In this document: positions 10,634-22,600 of the stretch, piece by piece
Layout of the letters: the number at the start of each line of letters is the position of its first letter
Position numbering within the stretch: position 1 is the first letter of the stretch
DNA from: Prunella strophiata
Taxonomy: Eukaryota > Chordata > Aves > Passeriformes > Prunellidae
NCBI GenBank assembly: GCA_036583965.1
Contig: JAZBQD010000015.1
Span: 84,829,309 to 84,893,308 of the forward strand
Reading direction: 5' to 3'
Length of the DNA stretch: 64,000 nt
Position numbers and translations under genes: made by a program
The notes under the pieces: model-generated
What the model was told of the DNA's origin: nothing
Databases searched by the model: none
What the model saw: only the letters and a program-made list of their open reading frames with translations

Positions 10634-13600
10634 GGAAGACCCTAGGTCTTTAACTTTTATACCCCTGGGATGAAAGAGGCTCTTCAATGCACTGATCTGC
10701 TGCTTTCCTAGTGTGTGATGAGGCTGTGGTGATGTGCTTTCTGTTCTCCCACTTGGAATGACAAGGGACCCAGTGTGACAGTGGGAAGGATTCATGTTCT
10801 CTGCCATTGCCACTGTGCTTAGCGAGATTTCAGCAGCCCTTACCAGAGGCATTTCCCAGGGATCACAGGGTTTTGTTTGTTCTTTAAATCTGTAGAGAAG
10901 AAAAGGAGCAAGCGACACTGGAATTGACTGAAAATGAATTCACTGAATGGTGCCTGCTTTCCACCTCTTGCTTTGCTGGCCGTGTGCCTCGCCTATTGTG
11001 CTGATCTGCTTTACAACTGGGACAAAGGGAATTAGATTCACAGACGCCTCATTCATTTTCCGCACGTGATTTGAAAAGCGATTCATGGCAAATGAGCACC
11101 CTAGAGTTTGTTTTTCCAATTCATCCAGTTACAAAGGGTTTTCCCGGGGGCTTTTCCTTGCCTGTAGCTTTCATGCGTTTTTGCACACCCATTAAAATAA
11201 AGCCAGTGAGGGACAAGAGACGTAAATAAATATTTGTAATGCTATTCTTCACTGGCCTGCTCCCAGGGGACTAAAGTCAGGCTTCACGTTCTATAAATGG
11301 GTATAATGCATTAAGAAAATATTTAATTAGATATTGAACTACAGACTTTGGTATTACCTTATTTTAGTAAGAATTTATTGCATACGTGAATTCTGATCCC
11401 TCAACAGGTCTCAGTCAGCATGAGATGCCTTGACACAGAGGCACAGGTTACAGTCTGAGTGCATTCGAAGTATGATGAATTTGTCTGCTGGCATGTGCCA
11501 GTTAAATGTTGCTTCTTACTGTGCACATCACTGGCCTAGCTAACCATATGCATTTGTTTTAGAGTCATTTGTTTCTGTCACTTCCTTTGGTTTGCCATGA
11601 ACAGAAAGATAAGAGGTGGAATTCATTCAGGGGGAATTCACAGCTTGAGAAGCACGAGCCATAGATCATAAAGGTCAGGTCCCACCACTTAGAGTGGCCT
11701 TCTGTTCTCCTGGGCACAGCCATGGGAGATGAAAAGATTACATAGATGTGGAAACAATGCAAGAATTAAATAAGATTCCTTGTTAAAAGTCAGGTTCCTT
11801 TCTCCCTTACTGCTCTGTCAGATTAAAGTTGAGGCAACTCACAACTGCCATCACATGTGCAGCATCAGCCCAGGATACACCACCTGCATTGCTGCTGATG
11901 CATTCATAATCCAGCAGTTTACATAAAGGAGAAGAATTTAAGGTGCTTGGGCCCCAAAATCTACAAGTCAGGAGGACCAAGCCAAGTACACTAGTCTATA
12001 TCTGCTCCAGAGAAGACCCTGTCCATTACTGAGATCACTGGCCAGCTCACAGTGGTGCACTGGTGATCAGCACTGAAAAGGTGCTGATCACCCTTTCAGG
12101 AGAAGGGAAGCTTTGTCCTTACTTCATTTCACTGTAAACCATAACTAGATGGGCAGAACATAACTGTTTTTCATGTGTCCTGCCAATTGTTCTCACCCAG
12201 GAGGACACAGACTTCTTAGGGTTTGACAAGACCCTTTCCCAACAACCCTTCCTATTACAAATTTGTAATGACAGCAACCACGGAGTTGATATTTGGCAAC
12301 TGCCCACACTCTTTAGCTGTTTCAGAGGAATACTTCTCCATATGTCCCTTCAGTCTGAGAAATCCCTTTGGTATTTCCTGCTCCACTGAAGATATCAGAG
12401 GATGTCCCATTTGGGGGATAACAGCAGCCACAGTGAGGTAACAAGTACAAAATCTCGGGCAAAGGATTGCCTGTTGGCTTCAAGAGAGTGAGGATTTCAC
12501 CTTTAATGTTGTTACTATAGACTCTAGGATGTTATCAGTGAATTAGGATTGAATCAAGTAACATATAAGGATGTTAAAAGAATTTTTACCAAGTACTTCA
12601 CAACTTGTTTCTGGAGCTTAATGTCCTCTCTCAACAATTATCAGAATTCAGTTTGAGCATTTAAAGAGGAGCCAAGTACCCATTTTTGTTTTGCTGTTTA
12701 TCAGATCCTCTCCTATAATGCAGCAAAAATCTCACTAAAGTCAAAAATATGGGCTAATATAACTGTGATTAATGCAACAGAGAAGTTTAGGTGGATAACT
12801 GAGAAATTGAAGCCATCTCCTGTACCCAGGAGTAAGTTGCAATTGCTGGTCACAAGCAATTGCATCCTGCTCATATAGCATGTAAGACACAGGCATGCAT
12901 CAGGCCCCCAGCTTCAACCCATGCTCTGGATCCTATAGAAAGCATCCCCATTCCCACTCAGCCACATCAGACTAAATGTTCTGTAACCAGGACCCCAAGT
13001 CATGCATCAAAAGAAGGGGCTACACAAGATCCTAGTGATCAGTATAATGCAACTGTAAAAAAGTAATCAGACAAAAAATCCCAGCAGTAAGTCCATGGTA
13101 AGCAAATCAAGCTGAGACAGGTGGTCTAAAAGTGGAGTAAATAGAGAGTGTGCTGCCTCCTCTATGTAACCACAGGAGACATAACACCGAGACAGTCTAT
13201 AAATAGCAAGACTTTTCCTATTAGGGCCACTCTTCCTCCCAGGAACAAGTGACAAAAATGAAGGAAGATCTCAAATGACCACAAATCACTTTAGAAACCT
13301 GGGCAGAGATCCTGAGATAAAAGCAGCACAGGTTAACATCTCTGACTGAGAAAAGAGAACAGTAATTGGCAAGTCTATGCACGGACATGAAAAGAACCTG
13401 CTACATAAATGGCCAATTTCTACCTCTTTTAATTTCACTGTAATAATGCTTTTGATCTTTCCAGCTACATTATAAAAGGCAATTGTCTGGGAAGGGAAGG
13501 GCAGGTAGGCAATGGTAACAAAGTGCCTTGGGCAGATTCCAGTGTTATTTGAGTAATAGGCATCCACTTGGAAGTGCAAAGTGCAATGCATTCAGAGACA

Positions 13601-16600
13601 ACAGAACATAACTCCCTAACATATCTACCAGCACCTGCTTCTAGATCATTCATGTAAAGCCTAATTGCCTTAATTAGCCATGAAAACATTCTTAGTATGT
13701 TGTGTTCAAATGGGACCCCCTTCATAGGGGAAAGCAGGTGATTGCTCCTGCAGACACACAAAAAATATTTTCCAGCTGTTTTTGCTGCTCTTTCATGAAA
13801 TGTTAGGTGGGCCTGTATTAACACTTTAGTGCTTTAGAATGCCTGCCTTTGTTTTGACCAGCAAGATTGGTGACTATTTAATTAAATTATTTAGATTAGG
13901 ACCTGGGAGACCTTAGAGCTGCCCACTGCCTGAAACTGTAGGTTTCTTTACAGTTCAGAAACAAGCAAGGATAAGACAGAAGGTTCTACAAAAGGGTATG
14001 CACACCATCAACCATTAAGGACTCTGTTTTCTGTGCAGTGGAATAAATTATGGGGAATTTCAGGGAGCTCTTCAGAAGAGTCAAAGCAGTAGTCATTCAA
14101 AGATGACATCTTCAGAAATATTCCCAAGACTATATAAAACACTGTTTAGACCACATGAGATTTTTAAATATAGACAAATATTTTTTTCCAATTCATATTT
14201 GATTTTTTTTTTCTTTTTTTCCATATTTCATCTGAAGCAAGGTTAATAGCCATTAAAGTTTCAGGAGCAAACAATCAGTATTCATTTCAGCCTTCTGAAT
14301 TAAATATGAAATTGACTGCTCCCTTCACAAGTTTTATATCTGTAGATCTACAAATTTTAAAATAATAAAACATATATAGGGATATGGGTAAACGTTTGCT
14401 ATAATTCATGTCTTCTACTAGACAAAGAACCAGGGCAATCTGGTCATCTAGGAAAATATTTTTACGTGACAGTGCCTCTTCCAAAACAGAGGAAGATCAT
14501 GCTGAACTTATATCCAATGAGCTCCATGTTTGCTTGCATAGTTCTATGTCACACTTGAAGCAGTGTCATTTCTAGAAACCTTTTTCCTGGCCTCCAGTGG
14601 CACAACAGGAGAGAGTAGCACTGCCCACTTCAGTACACACTTGGATTAAATTGCATTCATAGATAGAGGAACTGTCATTTGTATGGCTTTTCTTTAAATG
14701 TGTAAGCTCAGATTTGGATCTCTGTTTAAATGGCCCCTTGAACTCAACAGGGTGTAGAACCCACTCTGGTCAGATAGTGCACTATAGACATGCTCCTGTG
14801 AAACTCTGTATTGAGGGAGCTTTTCAATGCTTAAAATAAAACAAGTGAAGACAGAGACCAATTAGCTCACAATATCCTGATGATTTGTCTGTCCTTTCTG
14901 AAGTTTCAGGCTTACTAGGGTCCCCCTCACACACTCATTATGCTTTCTCCTACAAACTGAGAGATTAAAGATACTATTTTTCTTAAATTCCACTTGTTCC
15001 TTTTTTAAAAATACACCTGTAATATCAGGTGTATTTTTAAAAATATACCTGCTCATTCAGCAATACCAACTTGTAAACAGTATTGTTAAATTGGCATCAC
15101 TGCAGCACTAATTTTACAGCATATCACCTTCTGTTCTCTATGTCAACCAATGTTACTAGCCCTTTTCCTCCCTGACCACACTTATATTCTTTTATTTAAA
15201 GACTGTAAGTAATCTGATAGCTTCAGCTGGGAAAGAAAGGTCTGCAAAAAAGTTCTCACTCATGCCTCTTCAGGGTAAAAATTCTTCTGGACACCTGGTA
15301 AAAAGAGGTTCTTTTTCCATTATTCTTTGGATTTTTGGCAGACAGATTGAGCCAGATGCTTCCCTTGGACTTATTTATTTATTTCCCTCAAACAGTCTCC
15401 AGCAATTGCTTCTGCGTCTAAATTATTTAAAGCCACACGACACCAACTCCCCTCTGATCTTTTGTTGCATAGATTGCTAATGGGCAAACAATCAAAGAAC
15501 TTAAGAATTCCACTTGAAAACAATTTTTTTGTTTGTTTACTCTGTCCAAGCCATCTTACTCTCATAGCTTTGCTGTTGAACTCATCTGGTGTAACTTACT
15601 TATTCCAAGGGAAAGACCAGATGTGTACATGTACATTTCTGGCACCAGATCCTAACAAACTGAGAGATTAAAGATACTATTTTTCTTAAATTCCACTTGT
15701 TCCTTTTTTAAAAATACACCTGTAATATCAGGTGTATTTTTAAAAATATACCTGCTCATTCAGCAATACCAACTTGTAAACAGTATTGTTAAATTGGCAT
15801 CACTGCAGCACTAATTTTACAGCATATCACCTTCTGTTCTCTATGTCAACCAATGTTACTAGCCCTTTTCCTCCCTGACCACACTTATATTCTTTTATTT
15901 AAAGACTGTAAGTAATCTGATAGCTTCAGCTGGGAAAGAAAGGTCTGCAAAAAAGTTCTCACTCATGCCTCTTCAGGGTAAAAATTCTTCTGGACACCTG
16001 GTAAAAAGAGGTTCTTTTTCCATTATTCTTTGGATTTTTGGCAGACAGATTGAGCCAGATGCTTCCCTTGGACTTATTTATTTATTTCCCTCAAACAGTC
16101 TCCAGCAATTGCTTCTGCGTCTAAATTATTTAAAGCCACACGACACCAACTCCCCTCTGATCTTTTGTTGCATAGATTGCTAATGGGCAAACAATCAAAG
16201 AACTTAAGAATTCCACTTGAAAACAATTTTTTTGTTTGTTTACTCTGTCCAAGCCATCTTACTCTCATAGCTTTGCTGTTGAACTCATCTGGTGTAACTT
16301 ACTTATTCCAAGGGAAAGACCAGATGTGTACATGTACATTTCTGGCACCAGATCCTAACAAACTGAAACTATCATCAGAATCAAGGTAGCATAGTTATGA
16401 GTGCACATGCAAAACTTCTTTTAAAATTTTGATCCCTCCATGAATTAAAACTATCCCATCTACTTTGTTCTCCACATCTCATTAGAGGATTTAGACTTTC
16501 TTTTTGCTATGTGAACTCTTGAGGTGATTCTGAACATCATTTTACCCTTCTTTCAGGAGGGAGAGTACTCAGTAAGTTTTAAAATGTAAATGACATAAAG

Positions 16601-19600
16601 GAGCAGGAGACATTTCATACCTCCAAGGTACTCTGGCAAAAACATTAGATTCAGTACTTAGACTTTAAATCTTTCAGTAAAATCAATATTAATGCTTTCA
16701 GTGAGACTAGTAGTGGAGAGAATTAACCTCAGCTGAACTTCTCCCACCAGGCTTTAAATTCTCTCATCTAATTTAGTTCTCAGTGGTTTCCTCACAGAGC
16801 CAAATTCTTCACCAAATCAATTAAGGTCCTGCACCATGGTCTGCAAAAAGAGGGTTGTTTATGTGTGACAGCCTCTCCTGCTTATCTCCAGCTGATAAAT
16901 CTACACTGGTTGGCATGTTTTTCACCTACTCCTTTTGCCACGTCTTTGGTTGCTGTAGCCACTGTGTCACTAACATAAATGTAAGGATGAGTGGTAACAG
17001 TTGAGAAGGCAAGCCACTAGAAAATTATGTTCTCCCCTTTGGAAACATATAGGAGAGACATACCTAAAAAATGGTATATAACATTACAGTCAAGAAATAC
17101 TGTGGGCAAGGCAATACTGTTATTTGCTATTGGATACTGAATCTGAGCCTATGGAGGGAGCACTTTAATACACTAAACAGGTGAGTCACAGCCATTTTAA
17201 CAATTTGATAAAAATTTGAGATTAGCTCTTGTATTACATAAAGCAGAAATTATTAAAAGGCCCATTAACTGCATCAAGTCTGGAGCAAGAACAAATCACA
17301 GTTGATGACAAGTGCTTCTATGCAAAGCTTTTTCTGTAAGCCTCTAAGCAATAAAGCATTGCTACACTTTCTTGACATAGCCACATCAACTCATCTAAAG
17401 CTGCCATCAAGGCCTCAAAATATATCTGGACCTTACTATGCTTACAGTTTAGCAAAGAAAATAGAGGGAGGCGATCAGACGCTCACAGCAATTTAATAAC
17501 CATCAGGGAAAACATCCAAAGTATTCTAAGAAAAATTAACCCCTCAAAATGAAAAAATTACATCAGCATTATTGTGTGTTGGTGTCACTGAACCAGCTTT
17601 AAGAAGGCAACCTAAAATGAGGGAGAAACAGTGGCCATCATGGACAAGATGTCCAAATGCCCTTTACAGATTCACCACACACTGAATCCAAACCCTTTGG
17701 TCTGTTACCAGATGCTGCTTTTAGACTCAGGAGAGCTTCTAGTTGCCAAAAGCTAGCATTTTGAAAACTACCACAAATTAATTCAATGCTTCAGTTTCCT
17801 CTTCACCTGAAGATGGATGGCTCCTGTCAAATGAGCCAGCAGTGATCAGACAGGTGGGAACCCAGCTAGATTCCTCAGCAGAGGGAGCATGCCATTCCAA
17901 CTGCAGCTTACTGCCATGCTCCTGTAGTGGTTTTAAACCCATCATGGGAAAATGGGAACGTTTAGCCCATTTATATGCTGCTGATACTGTTGTGTATAAT
18001 CAGCAGTATAGCTGCTATCCCAGAGCATGGCATGTGTCTGACAGCAGGGCAGTTTCCAGCAACGTTTGGTTCTATTTCTGACACTACTCTGAAAGTCTGT
18101 TGTGAATCCCCAGTCATTCTGGCAAGCACTGATGTCCAGAGATCTCAGTCTCAAGTAGGGCACTATGAAAAAATTATTTTTTTTTTAAAATAACATATTG
18201 AAGAGGGAAGAGACAGCTCTGATTAGAAATACAGGCAGTTACTGTAAGCATCTTATTCATCCACTGCATGGTGTTTTCTTACCAACAGAAGAACAAAGAC
18301 TTTCTCTCTCTAATACAGTCCCTGCTGGGCCCAGATTAATGCAGTATTTTCTTGTTACACTGCTGTAGTTGAAGCCTGCCCTGTCTGCCTCTCTCTCTCT
18401 CAAGCTAACTAGGACAAATCTGGATTATCAAGTACAGATTTATATGTGCTATTTCTCAAAGCCTGCATCTTTCAGTTTTGTTCTCTTAAACAGGCTTGGA
18501 TAAAGCTTTGTCATACCACACAAAGCACAGAAACCCCCCTTTCCCAAATACCACCTCTGGCAAAAGCAAGGAAAGAGCCTTCAGATACTGAGCCTCCCCT
18601 CAAGCCTCAGCCAACAGCTCTAACAAGCCTTCTCTCAGCAAAGGTGGTTCAGGCAAGAAAAGGCAGGGAGACTCAGGGCATGTCTTTAATAAGGCTGCTT
18701 TATGCATGCTAGTGACACCCCCATCCCCAAATACAGCCCTGCACCTGCAGAGAACCCCTCACACCTTCTGTATTTACAGGGGCTTTCCTCTACCTCATCA
18801 CATCAGCCTGGTGCCAGCAAATCTCTCCCTCTCTTCTCCACCTGACATTTGGAGAAGCCTTCTGAATTACTGTTTCTTAATATTTGCACATTCGGACATC
18901 AGCTATACTTCACAATGAGTTTTATTTGAAATACCAAGAGACAAAATTTTTGTATTTTATTTAAACTAACTTTGTAAGACACTGAAATCACCTTGCTCCA
19001 AAACTAAGGCTGTAAGCACCAGCCAGTAATGCCTGTGCCTTAATCTAACAAGTAATATATAAGTGCTCTATGCATTACCAGTGTTCAGTATTCTTGGGAG
19101 AGGACTGGAAATTATTTAACTTGTATAAACTCTTTTTTTTTTTTTTTTAAGTCACATTCTGAGTTTGTTTTCCTAGTGTCCTGGGCTTTTTTAGTTTATA
19201 GATTATACTGAAACCAAATCTTCAGGCTTCCCTCTACAGCCATGTAAGTTTTAGCAGAAAGGAAGCAGAGTTATTTACTCTACTGGACATCTCCAAAAGC
19301 TTTGGAGGTTTGGGTTTAAGCAACCTCAGAAACCACAAGTTGATAGCACTGTTTGCAAAGGGGAACTCCCAGTCTGTAACCCCAGGACACTAAGGATACA
19401 CAAACTCTAATCTTCCCTATTCCTTCTCCTCTATGTTGCCTAATCAAGCCAAGTTCAGGGTAAAACATACAGTGACTTCTGCAAATGAGGCCAGAATGAC
19501 TGAACTGAGCTAGGCCACAGTTCCAGTCTGAATTAGGCAAAAGCCTGGAGCTAATCAGGGCTAAGGCAAATGTCTTGGGATGAAGCATTCTCCTTATAAA

Positions 19601-22600
19601 GTAGACACAGCCAGTGTGAATCTCACAATTTATTCTGCTCTCCTCTGAAGAGAGGGTCGCTCTGCCCCTCCCAGACACGTCTGGATGTGGCAGTGGCATG
19701 CAGTGAAGGCAGGCCCACAGAGAAGTTCATTAAACTGAAGGTGCTCAGGGAAATGCAGATGCATAACCAGAGAGCTGCTAATTCACCTGATGCTTCTTCC
19801 TCAGTAGCCCATAAGTAGATTCCAGTGTCAAATATAACCTTGAGCATTCAGGTTAATTTATTTAAATAGACATTAAAGGGAAATTGTTGAACTAATACAT
19901 AAAGTCTGAAATCCCAAATAGTTCCTCATTCTTTCCCTCTCCTTTCATCACCTTGAATGTTGTAAAGACTAATGATTTAATTTTATTAAGAGCTTTGAAG
20001 GTGAGGAGTATTGGGTAATTGCTAAATGTTTCTTCCTTGTGCTAATTTCCATCTCCTCTAGCACCAGCTTGTCCTTACCTGACCCTAGCCAAGTGCAGTT
20101 GTGCTGTTTCTTTCCATTCTGTGGCTTATCTGCTCCTAAAAGTATTATTTTGAAACACCCAAAGCTTACCAGTTTGGAGGGTCTTCTTACCACTCTAAGG
20201 CTTACAGATGTGGACTTCTACAAGCAAAACTCATCTGCTTGCTGCTGCTATTCACTCATACCAGTGATTTTCATGGTCATATGGAAACAATGTGATTTTA
20301 GAGCAGATTCAGAAGAGAGAGAAGCCAGTACAGGATAGTTAAAAAGATTGATGGTGGGAGGGGGGGAGAGGGGAAGGGGGGAAGGGAGAGGGAAGAATAA
20401 AAGACAGAGGCTGTTGTACACCAGCTCAGCAAAATTCCAAGAACAGGTGCTTCCCATCTGGCCATGAAGTTTCTGTAATGCCCAGTTAGTCATCGAGCAG
20501 CTCAGGCTCTGAGGGACATTGCCACAGTGGGTTAGCACATTATCATTCCCAGCTGTCCACTTCATCCTGTGCTCTGGAGATCCCCTCCCAGGAGGCTGTA
20601 CAGGCAGCCCCAGCTCACAGCCCTCAGCAGGGGCAGGAGACACTGGACCCACAACTGCAGTAACCAGGGCACAAAAGGGAGTTCCCATCTGTTGTCCTTG
20701 CCACTGAGGTTGCATTGCTGTAAATATGTCTGAGCTAATCTACCTATGAACCTTCTGCCAAGAGCAAAAGCAGGGGAAAAAAAATGTTCTAGAAAGAAAA
20801 GTTCATTAACTCATCTGAGCTTATAAGCTGTACTACACACACCTGTTCAGTCCTCTAAGAAAAATCCAGCCAAACCCATCACTGTGAGCACCTCAAATGG
20901 TAAGTCAGGCTGAAATCTTGCACTGTGGTACCAGTGCACATGGAAAACCACATCCCAAGTCAATATAGGAACAAATCTCCACCAGGGTACTTGGGTAAGG
21001 GTGAAATGGGTGGTGGGATGCATGGGCTCAGCTGGCACTAAGCCATTTCACGGGATGATCAAGATGCCAGGTAATCCCAAATTCACCTCTCATAAAGCAG
21101 GATTGTACTACAGAAGCCAGTCTTCAGCAAAAGCTGGACATTCAGTGCTAGATACAATTGGGAGCTCAGCATCAGGTTCAAATAATAGGTCTGTAAGATC
21201 TTGGAGTGCATTGATAGCTTACAAAAGCCAAAGATTTTCCCGTTTCCCAGAGCAGTTGCCCAAAATTTAGTACTGCCTAGACAGAAACTTGAGTCAAAAT
21301 TCTGCTTCCAGACACCTTTCATGCTAGCTGTAAATATGTTGCAGCCTAAGTCCTTCTCACTAGATACACAAAAAATGCCCTTTTCCCCCTCAGTAAGCAG
21401 ATTTTCACTGATAAACTTCAATGTGTTTGCAAAATTTCCAACAACATTATGAGTGTCGGTGATTTATCAAAGCTGAACTGGAAAAGCAAAATTCTGCAAC
21501 CAGTTAAAGAGTTTCTAGCTTTAATTATGGGAGAGGGAGCAGATTGAAGGGAGTAGGTGGAGGGAAGTCTGGGAACATACAGTACTGTGCACCATGAAAT
21601 GTTGCAGGGAAGTGGAAGGCTGAAGGGCAGCCCCACGTATTTTAGAGATCTAACAGTAAATGTTATTGCTCTGCACATGTGAAAGACATAACATGCATTT
21701 TTTTCAGTCTAACCAGCTCACTTCAGATTGAGGCAAACACGGAAGAATAAGTATTAAACCCCCATAGGAGACACACAGTGACTCACAGTTGTACATCTGA
21801 GATGAAAAACAAAAACAGCACTTGCCTTGAGTTGCCTTGGCCACAGGAGGGACTCCTCACGATTTAAGGAAAGAGGGGTATGGCATAATCCCTTAATGTA
21901 TATAGCCCAGCCGAATTTACAGATTCCTTCACTTATCATGCAGCTAAACCCCACTAGTTTCATTAATTTTATTACAGTAGAAACGTTTCTCCCTACATGT
22001 TTGGGAATCCAGACTCCCTGGCGCCACAGCTTTAGCAACACAGCCATTCTTTCAATTGATTTCAGCAGGAGGCCCCCATATATGCCACAGTATCTAAGAT
22101 TGCAAAGTTGGATTGCTTAATCTGAGTGGGAATTTCCACAGGGATGGTCAGAAATTAATTTGGGTTCTTTTGGCAGTGGAAATTTTTACATTTGTCAGCA
22201 ACAGAGTAATAACACAAAATCCAAGTGCTCCAATTCACAAATTTTTCTGGAATTCCACATGTGAGTGCTTCCACACTCTCTTCTTCTCTGAGGACCAGAC
22301 AGCACCTCCTGGATATGTCAGGATCCTATGCTGCATCACTAGCAGTGCAGTAAAAGACATCCATGGCTGCAATGCACTATGAAATGTGTCATCTGTCAAA
22401 GGAGCTCAACCCATAGAAATAAACAGACATCCAAACTAAAATAACCCTGAGATCATTGTAAGAAGCCCAAGCTTTCCAAAAAAGCTCAGTTTCATGGACA
22501 TACCCTTTCCCACTCAGTTACTGATGAGAAATTTTAAAATGAAAGTTCAGATTCTAGCCCTGACACCACAATTTAATTTGTTGGTCAAAGCACAGCCTAG

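Noticed and set aside
15262..16389. Pairs of identical short frames that could look like a duplicated small gene
   Set aside because: They are identical only because the 703-bp non-coding intronic unit is duplicated. Frames are open on both strands and show no protein features.
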